Below, one piece after another: positions 6,927-15,829 of a stretch of 64,000 nucleotides of DNA (positions within the stretch are counted from its first letter, which is position 1; every line of letters begins with the position of its first letter). This DNA comes from Pseudomonas sp. R4-35-07 (lineage in GTDB: Bacteria > Pseudomonadota > Gammaproteobacteria > Pseudomonadales > Pseudomonadaceae), in NCBI RefSeq assembly GCF_003852235.1, contig NZ_CP027732.1:1364001-1428000 (forward strand), written 5' to 3'. The notes beneath the pieces were generated by a model. The model was not told the origin of the DNA. It saw only the letters and a list, made by a program, of their open reading frames with translations, and made no database searches. A program made the translations under genes and the position numbers.

Positions 6927-9900
6927 ATGGGTTTCAATCTTTCCGAGTGGGCGTTGCGTAATCGCCAGATCGTACTGTTCCTGATGATCCTGCTGGCGGT
7001 AGTCGGCACCTTGTCCTACACCAAGCTGGGGCAAAGCGAAGACCCTCCCTTCACCTTCAAGGCCATGGTGATCAAAACCAACTGGCCTGGGGCCACGGCC
7101 CAGGAAGTTTCACGCCAGGTCACCGAGCGCATCGAAAAAAAACTGATGGAAACTGGCGAGTACGAGCGCATTGTTTCGTTCTCGCGCCCCGGCGAATCCC
7201 AAGTCACCTTCATCGCGCGCGATTCCATGCACTCGGCGCAGATTCCCGAGCTGTGGTATCAGGTGCGCAAAAAGATCAGCGATATCCGCCAGACCTTGCC
7301 GCCGGATATTCAGGGACCGTTTTTCAACGATGAGTTCGGCACCACGTTCGGCAATATCTACGCCTTGACCGGTGACGGTTTCGACTACGCCGTGCTCAAG
7401 GACTACGCCGACCGCATCCAGATTCAGCTGCAACGGGTGCCGGACGTGGGCAAGGTTGAGCTGCTTGGCCTGCAGGACGAAAAGGTCTGGATCGAGCTGT
7501 CCAACCTCAAGCTCGCTACCCTAGGCTTGCCAATGGCCGCTGTGCAGCAGGCGCTGCAGGAGCAGAACGCGGTCTCCACGGCAGGCTTCTTTGAAACCCC
7601 GACCGAACGGGTGCAGTTGCGGGTGTCGGGTAACTTCAAGAGCGTGGAAGAGATCCGCAACTTTCCGATTCGGGTGGGCGAGCGAACCTTCCGGATCGGT
7701 GATGTGGCCGATATTCACCGTGGTTTCAATGACCCACCGGCACCGCGCATGCGCTACATGGGCGCCGACGCCATCGGCCTGGCCGTGGCCATGCGTGACG
7801 GCGGCGACATTCTGGTGCTGGGCAAGGCCCTGGAGCGTGAATTCGCACGATTGCAGAAGAATCTTCCGGCGGGCATGGAGTTGCGCAAGGTCTCCGATCA
7901 ACCGGCAGCGGTGAAAACCAGTGTCGGCGAATTCGTCCAGGTGCTGGCCGAAGCGTTGGCCATTGTGTTGCTGGTGAGCTTCTTTTCCTTGGGGGTGCGC
8001 ACCGGCATGGTGGTGGCGTTGGCGATTCCGTTGGTACTGGCGATGACTTTCGCCGCCATGTACTACCTCGGCATCGGCCTGCACAAAATCTCCTTGGGCG
8101 CCCTGGTATTAGCCTTGGGTTTGCTGGTGGATGACGCAATCATCGCTGTGGAAATGATGGCGATCAAAATGGAGCAGGGCTACGACCGGCTCAAGGCCGC
8201 GAGTTTCGCCTGGACCAGCACCGCGTTCCCGATGCTCACCGGTACCTTGATCACGGCGGCGGGCTTCCTGCCGATTGCCACCGCGCAATCGAGTACTGGC
8301 GAATACACTCGCTCGATCTTCCAGGTGGTGACCATCGCTTTGCTGGCGTCCTGGGTTGCCGCCGTGGTGTTCGTACCCTATCTGGGCGAAAAGCTCCTGC
8401 CGGACCTGGCGAAGATTCATGCGGCTAAACACGGCACCAACGGTCCTGATCCTTACGGCACGCCGTTCTACCAGCGCGTAAGACGATTGGTGGAGTGGTG
8501 CGTACGTCGGCGCAAGACGGTGATCGTCCTGACGCTGCTGTTGTTTATCGGCTCGGTTGCCTTGTTCCGTTTCGTGCCGCAACAGTTCTTCCCGGCCTCC
8601 GGTCGCCTGGAACTGATGGTCGACCTGAAACTGGCCGAAGGTGCCTCCCTGAGCAACACTGCCGACCAGGTCAAACGCCTCGAAACCTTGCTCAAGGAAC
8701 ACGCTGGCATCGGCAATTACGTGGCCTACGTGGGCACCGGTTCGCCGCGCTTCTACCTGCCACTCGACCAGCAACTGCCGGCGGCCAGCTTCGCGCAATT
8801 CGTGGTGCTGGCCAACACCATCGAAGAGCGCGAAAGCCTGCGCACCTGGCTGATCGAAACCCTGAACGAACAGTTTCCCGAACTGCGTTCACGCGTCACC
8901 CGTCTGGAGAATGGCCCGCCGGTGGGCTACCCCGTGCAGTTTCGCGTGACGGGCGAGCACATCGAAGAAGTCCGCGCCCTGGCGCGCAAAGTGGCAACCA
9001 AGGTTCGCGAGAACACCCACGTGGTCAATGTGCATCTGGACTGGGAAGAGCCGAGCAAAATCGTCTACCTGAATATCGACCAGGACCGCGCCCGAGCACT
9101 GGGCGTGAGCACTGCCAATCTGTCGAAATTCCTGCAAAGCTCCCTGACCGGCAGCACCGTCAGCCAGTACCGGGAGGATAACGAGTTGATCGAAATCCTC
9201 CTGCGCGGCACCGTTCACGAACGCACTGAGTTGTCGCTGCTGCCCAGCCTGGCGGTACCCACCGACAACGGTAAAAGTGTGGCCTTGGCGCAGATTGCAA
9301 CCCTTGAGTATGGCTTTGAGGAAGGCATCATCTGGCACCGTAACCGTCTGCCTACGGTGACCGTGCGCGCCGATATCTATGGCAAGGAACAACCGGCGAC
9401 GCTGGTCCAGCAGATCCTGCCGACCCTTGAAGGCGTGCGTGCCGAATTGCCTGACGGCTATTTGCTGGAGGTCGGTGGCACCGTGGAAGACTCTGCGCGC
9501 GGACAGAACTCGGTGAAGGCCGGCGTGCCGTTGTTTATCGTGGTGGTGCTGACCTTGCTGATGCTGCAACTGCGCAGCTTCTCACGCACCGCGATGGTGT
9601 TTCTGACTGCTCCCTTGGGCCTGATCGGCGTCACCCTGTTCCTGCTGGTGTTTCGTCAACCGTTTGGTTTCGTGGCGATGCTCGGCACCATCGCCCTGTC
9701 GGGGATGATCATGCGCAACTCGGTGATATTGGTCGACCAGATCGAACAGGACATCAAGGCAGGACTGGCGCCCTGGCAGGCGATCATTGAAGCCACGGTC
9801 CGACGCTTCCGGCCGATCGTGCTGACCGCACTCGCTGCGGTACTGGCGATGATTCCACTGTCGCGTAGTGTGTTCTTCGGGCCGATGGCGGTGGCAATCA

Positions 9901-9986
9901 TGGGCGGGTTGATCGTGGCGACGGCGTTGACGCTGCTGTTTCTACCGGCGCTTTACGCCGCGTGGTTCAGGGTCAAGCGGCAATGA
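6927..9986 (+). CDS. mexK: RND multidrug efflux transporter (MexK-like), 1019 aa
   Basis: Proton-driven inner-membrane pump with 12 predicted membrane segments and two large periplasmic loops, the usual RND length and plan. The first segment begins ALRNRQIVLFLMIL. TM4 holds the proton-relay pair Asp402-Asp403 (GLLVDDAIIAVE). In TM10, where AcrB has its essential Lys940 (AKNAILIVE), this protein has Arg930-Asn931 (MRNSVILVD). The adaptor gene is directly upstream and the TetR gene divergent. Substrates cannot be deduced; MexJK of P. aeruginosa is known for triclosan and some antibiotics. Confidence 0.93.
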   Translation: MGFNLSEWALRNRQIVLFLMILLAVVGTLSYTKLGQSEDPPFTFKAMVIKTNWPGATAQEVSRQVTERIEKKLMETGEYERIVSFSRPGESQVTFIARDSMHSAQIPELWYQVRKKISDIRQTLPPDIQGPFFNDEFGTTFGNIYALTGDGFDYAVLKDYADRIQIQLQRVPDVGKVELLGLQDEKVWIELSNLKLATLGLPMAAVQQALQEQNAVSTAGFFETPTERVQLRVSGNFKSVEEIRNFPIRVGERTFRIGDVADIHRGFNDPPAPRMRYMGADAIGLAVAMRDGGDILVLGKALEREFARLQKNLPAGMELRKVSDQPAAVKTSVGEFVQVLAEALAIVLLVSFFSLGVRTGMVVALAIPLVLAMTFAAMYYLGIGLHKISLGALVLALGLLVDDAIIAVEMMAIKMEQGYDRLKAASFAWTSTAFPMLTGTLITAAGFLPIATAQSSTGEYTRSIFQVVTIALLASWVAAVVFVPYLGEKLLPDLAKIHAAKHGTNGPDPYGTPFYQRVRRLVEWCVRRRKTVIVLTLLLFIGSVALFRFVPQQFFPASGRLELMVDLKLAEGASLSNTADQVKRLETLLKEHAGIGNYVAYVGTGSPRFYLPLDQQLPAASFAQFVVLANTIEERESLRTWLIETLNEQFPELRSRVTRLENGPPVGYPVQFRVTGEHIEEVRALARKVATKVRENTHVVNVHLDWEEPSKIVYLNIDQDRARALGVSTANLSKFLQSSLTGSTVSQYREDNELIEILLRGTVHERTELSLLPSLAVPTDNGKSVALAQIATLEYGFEEGIIWHRNRLPTVTVRADIYGKEQPATLVQQILPTLEGVRAELPDGYLLEVGGTVEDSARGQNSVKAGVPLFIVVVLTLLMLQLRSFSRTAMVFLTAPLGLIGVTLFLLVFRQPFGFVAMLGTIALSGMIMRNSVILVDQIEQDIKAGLAPWQAIIEATVRRFRPIVLTALAAVLAMIPLSRSVFFGPMAVAIMGGLIVATALTLLFLPALYAAWFRVKRQ

Positions 9987-10114
9987 CAGGGGGCATCGCA
10001 AGGAACGTTTCTTAAGGTTTCGCCACTCATGGACTACCTGATTACAGGTATTCGGTCCGACGGATTTCATACCGGCGGGCCGGATCTCACATCTGATGAT
10101 TCAAGGAGTGTCCA

Positions 10115-10336
10115 ATGGGATTTTTCATCGGCAAATCGTTGAGCGTTTCTGTCAGCAGCAGCTTCGGCGGCGGTAACTGCGCAAAGCCCAAGCCACCTGC
10201 AAATGACTGTAATGACAAGTGCAAACCCAAACCCAAACCCGACTGCCATGGCGGTGGTGGCTCGATCAAGTTCGGCGTAGGCGTGATGCCGCTGGGTGCG
10301 GTGATCTTTGGCGGGCTGGCCGGCAAGCTGTTTTGA
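10115..10336 (+). CDS. Small Cys/Lys/Pro-rich, Gly-rich C-terminus protein, 73 aa
   Basis: Not recognised. A strong Shine-Dalgarno (AAGGAG, about 7 bases before ATG) supports translation. Three parts are visible. Residues 1-21 are amphipathic and serine-rich, ending in Gly-Gly-Gly-Asn. A cationic middle has four cysteines (22, 32, 36, 44) and a KPKPKP run. A hydrophobic Gly-rich tail (50-73) resembles a glycine-zipper membrane helix. No lipobox or classical signal peptide is present. It stands alone after mexK, with 128 bases before it that show no convincing promoter. A secreted or membrane-active peptide is one possibility, a metal-binding protein another. Confidence 0.6.
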   Translation: MGFFIGKSLSVSVSSSFGGGNCAKPKPPANDCNDKCKPKPKPDCHGGGGSIKFGVGVMPLGAVIFGGLAGKLF

Positions 10337-10353
10337 CGGTGCAGTGAGCGGCT

Positions 10354-10385
10354 CCCGAGCAGGTGATCTTCCCCGCCTGCTCGGG
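10354..10385. terminator. 10-bp hairpin between convergent genes
   Basis: CCCGAGCAGG (10354-10363) and CCTGCTCGGG (10376-10385) pair perfectly around a 12-base loop, 18 bases after the stop of the 73-aa gene and 13 before the end of the DUF4197 gene. There is no T-run on either strand, so termination is only probable. Confidence 0.5.
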
Positions 10386-10397
10386 TGCATACCCTGT

Positions 10398-11087
10398 CTA
10401 CAGGGCGCCGAACACTTTCTTGGCAAGGCTGGTGGCGGCAGCTGCCGGATTCTTGCGAATCGTTTCTTCCTGCTGCGCGATCATCTTGAACAAGCCGTCC
10501 AGCGCCTGTTCGGTCACGTAGTTTTCAACATTGGCGCTTTTGGCGTCCACCGCGCCAAACGCGGCGGCCTTGCCGGCGAGCGCGTTGTACTGCTGGGCCA
10601 CGCCGACCTTGTCGGTGGCAGCCTTGACAATGGGCAGGAACTTGGCGCGGATTTGGTCGCGACTGCTCTTATTCAGGTACTGGGTAGCTGAGTCCTGGCC
10701 GCCACTGAGGATGCCTTTGGCATCGGTCACACTCATGTTTTTCACGGCATTGACCAGAATCGGCTGAGCCTGGGTAACGGCGGTTTCCGCCGCTTTGTTC
10801 ATGCTCGTTTCGAGCTGGGTGACCTGATCGCCCATGCCGAACATCTTCAACTTGTCAGCGACCTTGCCCAGCTTGCCTGGCAAGCCGATCTTCACGTCGG
10901 GGTTATTGCTGAAACCACCGGGCGTGCCCAGTTGTTTCACGGCGATCTGCGCGCCTTGGGTCAAGGCGTCCTTGAGGCCGCCGCTGGCGTCGCCCTGGGA
11001 CAGGCTGCCAAGGTCCAGTGCCATGGCGCTGGTGCCCAGCAGCAGGCCGGTGAGCAGGGCCGTGAGGCGAAGAGGGTTACGGAGCAT
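10398..11087 (-). CDS. DUF4197 family exported protein, 229 aa
   Basis: Signal peptide of about 22 residues (hydrophobic core LLTGLLLGTSA, cleavage after AMA), so it is predicted to be periplasmic. The mature part is largely helical, with the DUF4197 features GLKDALTQGAQIAVKQLG near the start and VTEQALDGLFKMIAQQEETIRKNP near the end. Function is unknown in the family. I use the ATG at 11087 because it opens the signal peptide and has a purine-rich Shine-Dalgarno (AAGGAAG). It lies 22 bases downstream of the YbaY-like lipoprotein gene, so the two form a likely operon. Confidence 0.88.
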   Translation of the reverse strand: MLRNPLRLTALLTGLLLGTSAMALDLGSLSQGDASGGLKDALTQGAQIAVKQLGTPGGFSNNPDVKIGLPGKLGKVADKLKMFGMGDQVTQLETSMNKAAETAVTQAQPILVNAVKNMSVTDAKGILSGGQDSATQYLNKSSRDQIRAKFLPIVKAATDKVGVAQQYNALAGKAAAFGAVDAKSANVENYVTEQALDGLFKMIAQQEETIRKNPAAAATSLAKKVFGAL

Positions 11088-11109
11088 GGGCGCTTCCTTG
11101 TGGTTGAAT

Positions 11110-11511
11110 TCAGTGGGCTGCAGCATCGACGCGCACGCGCAGCGGCTGTTGATCCTGGCCGTCGAGCTGTACGGCGTGCCGTTCAGTGGTGATGAACAGT
11201 AGCTTGCCATCCACCTCGATGCGAGCGCTGACCGAATAGCGATGGCCCGGCTTGACCTGCGCCGGGTCATAACTTAAGTGAAACGCCAGCGGCACCTGGC
11301 CTTTGATCGGGCCTTTCTGTTCGGCGAGCACCACGGCCGGGGCGTCCATCAGCGACACGTCTTGCAGGCTGACGCTCAAGGTGGCGGTGGGCGGCAGCGC
11401 GATGCGTTGCAGGTAGAACACTTCGCCGTCGAGGCTGGCCTTGGGGGTGGGAGACATGGATTGGCAGGCTCCGAGTAGGGCCGTGAGGCCCAGGAGGATG
11501 ATCTTCTTCAT
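11110..11511 (-). CDS. YbaY-like lipoprotein, 133 aa
   Basis: The lipobox LLGAC places the acylated cysteine at residue 16. The mature domain (GEVFYLQRIALPPTATLSVSLQDVS ... PLAFHLSYDP) is the small beta-sandwich of the YbaY/YscW-type lipoprotein family: start VxYRERIALP-like, then a sensing-like (P..F...YD) block. The role is unknown; some relatives are pilotins or envelope-stress lipoproteins. Start at 11511 is preferred over six codons upstream because it directly begins the signal peptide MKKIILLG and follows AGGAG. It lies 46 bases after plsB in the same direction. Confidence 0.8.
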   Translation of the reverse strand: MKKIILLGLTALLGACQSMSPTPKASLDGEVFYLQRIALPPTATLSVSLQDVSLMDAPAVVLAEQKGPIKGQVPLAFHLSYDPAQVKPGHRYSVSARIEVDGKLLFITTERHAVQLDGQDQQPLRVRVDAAAH

Positions 11512-11557
11512 GGTGCAGCTCCTTATCAACGGCGCCGGAAACCGCCCGGCGCCTTGT

Positions 11558-14068
11558 TCAATCTAGTGGGGATTGCGCCGGTTCCACCGGCTGCTCGGCC
11601 GCGCCATCGACGCGATGCAACGCCACTTGGCGGATCGACAAACGAATGTCCGCCGGCAATACACGCTTGGCCGCGCCTTCGGCCAGCTCGCCGAGCAGGT
11701 CGTGATAGCTCAGTTTGCCGGCTTCATCGCGGCGCAGCACATCTTGCTCCAGCAAGGTCTGGATGAAATGTCGGAAAAGGCTCTTGTCGAAGAATTCCGG
11801 GGCATTGAGGCCATGCAGGATCGACAGCCGCTGGGCCATGACCGTGCACAGGTCTTCCAGCTCCTCGGCGCTGATGCTGTTCTGGCCGCTGTTGAGCAGC
11901 AGCGAGATCGCCATGTAGAAGCGCTGCAGGGTCTGGGCGATGCTCTTGGACAGTAGCGTCAGCAGCACGAAATGCCGCGAACTCGGCGCCGGGCGCAGGT
12001 ACACGTTGTTTTCGAAGCGCAGCAGGCCCTGTTCGACGAACGCATCCAGCCATTGGTCGACCACCGCATCCAGCTCCTCCAGAGACCAGCGGATGAACAG
12101 CTCCGACTGCAGGTACGGATAAAGCGCATGGGTGTAGCGCAGGATCTGTTCGCGGCTCATCCGCGAACTGCTCTGGAAGAAACTCGCCAGCAACGCGGGC
12201 AGGGCGAAGATGTGCAGCACGTTGTTGCGGTAATAGGTCATCAGGACGGCGTTCTGCTCATCCAGATAGACGATTTTGCCCAGGGCATCGCTCTGTTCCG
12301 ACAGCAGCTTCATGTCCTTGACGTGCTTGATCAGCGCCAGGCCGTCGCCTTCCGGCAGGGTGGTATGTGGTGAATAGGGCACGCGGCGCAGCAGCGCCAG
12401 GTACAGGTCCAACTGGCGGGCCATGGCCTGCTCATCCAGCGCCAGGCGGGTGGTAGACAGCAGCGCCAAGGCCACCAGGTTCACCGGGTTCACCGCAGCG
12501 GCTTCGTTCAGATGGCGGGCCACCTGCTCGCCGAGGCGGTGGGTGGTTTCATTCAGCCAGGCCGGCTTGTAGTTCGGGCCCAGTTCCTGGGAGCGCCAAT
12601 CCGGTTGCTCGTGGTCGAGAAACTCCGCCAGCTTGATCGGCTCGCCGAAGTTGACCGCGACCTGGCCGAAGCGCTGCTTGAGCGCGCCTGCCACTTTGAA
12701 AATATCGAAAATCGACTCTTTCTTCTTGCTCGCACCGCGCAGCTCGCCCAGGTAGGTACGGCCTTCCAGCACCCGTTCGTAGCCGATATACACCGGCACG
12801 AACACGATGGGCATGCGCGAAGAGCGCAGGAAACTGCGCAAGGTGATCGCCAGCATCCCGGTTTTCGGCTGCAGCATGCGCCCGGTGCGCGAACGGCCGC
12901 CTTCGACGAAGTACTCCACCGGGAAACCCTTGGTGAACAGGGTGTGCAGGTATTCGTTGAATACCGAGGTGTACAGCGGGTTGCCCTTGAAGGTGCGGCG
13001 CATGAAAAACGCACCGCCACGGCGCAGCAGGCTGCCGATCACGGGCATGTTCAGGTTGATGCCAGCGGCAATGTGCGGCGGGGTCAGGCCATTCTTGAAC
13101 AGCAGGTAGGACAGCAGCAGGTAGTCGATATGGCTGCGGTGGCAAGGCACGTAGATCACTTCGTAGCCTTGGGCAACCTGTTGCACGCCCTCGATGTTAT
13201 TGACCTTGATGCCGTCGTAGATTTTGTTCCAGAACCAGCTCAGCACCACTTCCAGGAAGCGGATCGCCGTGTAGGTGTAGTCCGAGGCGATTTCGTTGCC
13301 ATAGCGCAGCGCCAGCGCCTTGGCTTTTTCCGGCGAGATTTTCTCGCGCTCGGCTTCCTCGGCAATGGCCTGGCGCACCAGTGGCATATTGACCAGGCCC
13401 TTCACCAGGTTGCGGCGGTGGGACAGGTCGGGGCCGATCACGGCGGTCTTCAGGTTACGAAAGTGCACGCGCAGGATGCGTTGGGCCATGCGCACGGTGC
13501 GTTCGTGTCCTTTATTGTGCTCGATCAATTCACGCAGGTTGATGGGCGCGGAGAATTGCACCCGGGTCTTGCGGCCCAGGATCAGAATGCTCAGCAACCG
13601 GCGCAGGCGCCCGGTGACCGCCCAGCTGTCGGCGAACAACAGTTTCCAGGGGCTGGACTCACTTTCGGGGGATTGGCCCCAGAACACGCTGACCGGAATG
13701 ATTTGTGCATTCTCTTCGGCATGTTCGGTCAGGGTGTTGACCAGGCGCGTCAGGGTGGGCGGTGTGCCACGCTTGTCCTGGCGGCCGAGCCAATCCGGGT
13801 CCGGCGTGAGGTAAAAGAACGCTGCGGGTTCCATCAACGGGCCTACCGAAACCGGCAGCACCGGGCGCGGCAGGCCGGCCTTGGTGCACTCGGTATCGAC
13901 CACGGCCAATTCGGTCAGGGAGGGCGATTGCAGGACGTAGAACACCGGCCGGCTGCGGTCCAGGTTAAGGGTGAGGGACGACTGGTTGATCGTCTCCGAG
14001 CGAACCCAGAGGTACAGCAGTCGACGCAAGGTGCCAAACACCAGACGACGGAACGGGGAGCGGGTCAT
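11558..14068 (-). CDS. plsB: Glycerol-3-phosphate 1-O-acyltransferase PlsB, 836 aa
   Basis: Transfers an acyl chain from acyl-ACP or acyl-CoA to sn-1 of glycerol-3-phosphate, the first step of phospholipid synthesis, at the inner membrane. The acyltransferase HxxxxD motif is H310-D315 (CHRSHIDYL). The next blocks are [22 protein letters not shown] and PVYIGYERV, in the usual order. Length agrees with the long PlsB class rather than PlsY. It begins at 14068 and is divergent from the cold-shock gene. Confidence 0.97.
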   Translation of the reverse strand: MTRSPFRRLVFGTLRRLLYLWVRSETINQSSLTLNLDRSRPVFYVLQSPSLTELAVVDTECTKAGLPRPVLPVSVGPLMEPAAFFYLTPDPDWLGRQDKRGTPPTLTRLVNTLTEHAEENAQIIPVSVFWGQSPESESSPWKLLFADSWAVTGRLRRLLSILILGRKTRVQFSAPINLRELIEHNKGHERTVRMAQRILRVHFRNLKTAVIGPDLSHRRNLVKGLVNMPLVRQAIAEEAEREKISPEKAKALALRYGNEIASDYTYTAIRFLEVVLSWFWNKIYDGIKVNNIEGVQQVAQGYEVIYVPCHRSHIDYLLLSYLLFKNGLTPPHIAAGINLNMPVIGSLLRRGGAFFMRRTFKGNPLYTSVFNEYLHTLFTKGFPVEYFVEGGRSRTGRMLQPKTGMLAITLRSFLRSSRMPIVFVPVYIGYERVLEGRTYLGELRGASKKKESIFDIFKVAGALKQRFGQVAVNFGEPIKLAEFLDHEQPDWRSQELGPNYKPAWLNETTHRLGEQVARHLNEAAAVNPVNLVALALLSTTRLALDEQAMARQLDLYLALLRRVPYSPHTTLPEGDGLALIKHVKDMKLLSEQSDALGKIVYLDEQNAVLMTYYRNNVLHIFALPALLASFFQSSSRMSREQILRYTHALYPYLQSELFIRWSLEELDAVVDQWLDAFVEQGLLRFENNVYLRPAPSSRHFVLLTLLSKSIAQTLQRFYMAISLLLNSGQNSISAEELEDLCTVMAQRLSILHGLNAPEFFDKSLFRHFIQTLLEQDVLRRDEAGKLSYHDLLGELAEGAAKRVLPADIRLSIRQVALHRVDGAAEQPVEPAQSPLD

Positions 14069-14168
14069 AGGCGAACTGCTTCAAGTGGAAAAAACCGAGC
14101 AGGCGCTCGGGCGGGTAGTGTGCCGTATTCATCGAAAATCGGCAAAAAAGCGGCGATGTAAAGTTGGG

Positions 14169-14196
14169 TTGATGGTTTTTGAACGTGTCTTATACT
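14169..14196 (+). promoter_or_regulatory. Predicted promoter of the cold-shock gene
   Basis: TTGATG (14169-14174), a 16-base spacer and TATACT (14191-14196). The untranslated leader would be about 45 bases, shorter than the long cspA leader of E. coli, and ends in GGGAGTGA before the ATG. Confidence 0.6.
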
Positions 14197-14247
14197 CGGC
14201 AGTTCAACGCCAGCGACTCAATAATAAAAACCAGTGGGAGTGAACAG

Positions 14248-14457
14248 ATGACAACGCGTGAAACCGGCAGTGTGAAGTGGTTCAACGACGCCAAGGGCTA
14301 TGGCTTTATCCAGCGTGAAGACGGCAAGGATGTGTTCGTGCACTACCGCGCTATTCGCGGTGACGGCCACCGCTCGCTGGCCGAGGGCCAGCAGGTGGAA
14401 TACGCCGTGGTGACAGGCGATAAGGGCTTGCAGGCCGAGGATGTGGTCGGCCTTTAA
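14248..14457 (+). CDS. CspA-family cold-shock protein, 69 aa
   Basis: A single cold-shock domain that binds single-stranded RNA or DNA and melts RNA structure. RNP1 is KGYGFIQ and RNP2 is VFVHY, both intact. The start at 14248 ([14 protein letters not shown]) matches the family's usual beginning and has GGGAGTGA upstream. A REPIN follows immediately after the stop. I recall that this gene, the next unknown gene, rlmA, dapE and ndvB are also consecutive in P. aeruginosa. Which Csp paralogue it is cannot be decided here. Confidence 0.95.
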   Translation: MTTRETGSVKWFNDAKGYGFIQREDGKDVFVHYRAIRGDGHRSLAEGQQVEYAVVTGDKGLQAEDVVGL

Positions 14458-14474
14458 GACCACTGCTGGACCCC

Positions 14475-14565
14475 TGTGGGAGGGGGCTTGCCCCCGATAG
14501 CGGTGGGTCAGTCACTGTATCTGGTGACTGACACTCAGTCATCGGGGGCAAGCCCCCTCCCACAT
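14475..14565. repeat. REPIN: two inverted REP sequences (GTGGGAGGGGGCTTGC family)
   Basis: GTGGGAGGGGGCTTGC at 14476-14491 and its reverse complement at 14548-14563, each followed inward by CCCCGAT. The inner part also pairs (GTCAGTCAC / GTGACTGAC). It fills the gap between the convergent cold-shock and 125-aa genes. Confidence 0.93.
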
Positions 14566-14587
14566 TTGATTGGGTTTGCAACTCGGA

Positions 14588-14965
14588 TCAGGCGGTTTTC
14601 CAGGTGATTTCTTCTTCACCATCGGCACTGATGCGCATCCAGCGGTCAGCGCTTTCCTCACCCTCTTCCTCGACCCAAGTCCCCGGTGCGCAGCGCACTT
14701 CAACATTCAATGCGGCAAACGCGGCGCGGGCGCAGGCGATGTCGTCGTCCCACGGCGTCTGATCGCTTTCCAGGTACAGGCTGTTCCATTTGCCGACGGC
14801 TTTTGGCAACCAGGTCACCGGCACGTTGCCGGCTTTGCACTTGTAGGTCTGGCCCTTCTGGACCCACTCGGTGCACGGGCCCAAAGCGGCGCCCAGCCAG
14901 GCGGCGATAGTCTTGTAGTCGACGTCGGCGTCCTTCAGGTAAATCTCAATATCGGGTTGGCGCAT
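14588..14965 (-). CDS. Conserved hypothetical protein, 125 aa
   Basis: No domain recognised. It is a small soluble acidic protein, rich in Trp (AAWLGAALG, TEWVQKG, VTWLPKAVGKWNS, WDDD) with an acidic C-terminal patch (EEEGEESADRW). There is no signal peptide. I prefer the start at 14965 (MRQPDIEIYLKD) because GAGGAAC precedes it. Its position next to rlmA and dapE is, as I recall, conserved in Pseudomonas, which argues for a real gene. It could depend on the rlmA promoter, 54 bases upstream. Confidence 0.8.
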   Translation of the reverse strand: MRQPDIEIYLKDADVDYKTIAAWLGAALGPCTEWVQKGQTYKCKAGNVPVTWLPKAVGKWNSLYLESDQTPWDDDIACARAAFAALNVEVRCAPGTWVEEEGEESADRWMRISADGEEEITWKTA

Positions 14966-15019
14966 GGATGTTCCTCGTTGCGGGATTCGAAAATCCATTC
15001 GCGGGTGCTGAAAAGTCGG

Positions 15020-15829
15020 TTATTGAAGCACGAAATAATCGTAGCGCATCGACACGGTCACCTGCAGCGGTTCGGCGGCTTCGATCACCTCGCTGCGGCG
15101 CTCGGCGCTCGCACGCCAGCCGTGAGGGGTCATGGCCAGCAGGTTGGCGCGGTCCCTGGGCTCGGCCAGGCGCAGTGTGAACTCAAGGGTTTCACTGTGC
15201 GCCAGGCCCATGCCATCCGGCACCAGTGCCAGGTGTTTGTCGTCGGTGTATTCGCGCACTTCGTCGTACAAGCGTTCGCGCAGCTCCATCAGGTGGCCGC
15301 GGGTGGGGCCCACCTTCATCAAGCCGCCGCCAGGGCTGAGCAGGCGTTTGGCTTCCTGCCAGTCCAGCGGGCTGAACACGCTGGCGAGAAACTGGCAACT
15401 GGCGTCGGCCAATGGGAGGCGGGCCATGCTGGCGATCAACCAGGTCAGCGCCGGGTTGCGCTTGCACGCTCGCTTGACCGCTTCCTTGGAAATATCCAGG
15501 GCGTAGCCGTCGGCTTGGGGCAGGGCATCGGCGATTTGCGCGGTGTAGTAGCCCTCGCCACAACCGATGTCCACCCAGCGTTGTGGCGCGCGTTCGGCGG
15601 CCAGCTCGGCCAGTCGCTTGGCCACAGGGGCGTAGTGCCCGGCATTGAGGAAGTCGCGGCGCGCCTCGACCATCGCCAGGTTATCGCCCGGGTCGCGGCT
15701 GTTCTTGTGCTGCACTGGCAACAGGTTCAGGTAACCCTGGCGCGCGCGGTCGAAACAGTGCCCGGCGGGGCACGCCACACCGTTGTCCACCGCAGTGAGC
15801 GGGGCGCTGCAAAGAGGGCAGGCAAGCAT
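15020..15829 (-). CDS. rlmA: 23S rRNA (guanine-N1)-methyltransferase RlmA, 269 aa
   Basis: SAM-dependent methylation of a hairpin-35 guanine in 23S rRNA (G745 in E. coli). The N-terminal zinc finger is C4-x2-C7 ... C20-x3-H24, followed by FDRARQGYLNLLP, diagnostic for the RlmA family. Motif I is DIGCGEGYYT. Its ATG overlaps the stop of dapE (TGATG), so translation is probably coupled. Pseudomonas RlmA proteins are often annotated only as putative methyltransferase, so the target base is by homology. Confidence 0.9.
   Translation of the reverse strand: MLACPLCSAPLTAVDNGVACPAGHCFDRARQGYLNLLPVQHKNSRDPGDNLAMVEARRDFLNAGHYAPVAKRLAELAAERAPQRWVDIGCGEGYYTAQIADALPQADGYALDISKEAVKRACKRNPALTWLIASMARLPLADASCQFLASVFSPLDWQEAKRLLSPGGGLMKVGPTRGHLMELRERLYDEVREYTDDKHLALVPDGMGLAHSETLEFTLRLAEPRDRANLLAMTPHGWRASAERRSEVIEAAEPLQVTVSMRYDYFVLQ

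Noticed and set aside
5820..9986. A complete three-part efflux operon
   Set aside because: After mexK the next gene is a 73-aa peptide; there is no outer-membrane channel gene.
10067..10426. A 119-residue minus-strand frame over the 73-aa peptide gene
   Set aside because: No ribosome-binding site and Pro/Arg-rich translation; the plus-strand gene has a strong Shine-Dalgarno. This remains a judgment, since both are short.
12512..14161. A 549-residue plus-strand frame opposite plsB
   Set aside because: Low-complexity His/Gln/Arg-rich translation typical of the reverse complement of a real gene; plsB has all its motifs.
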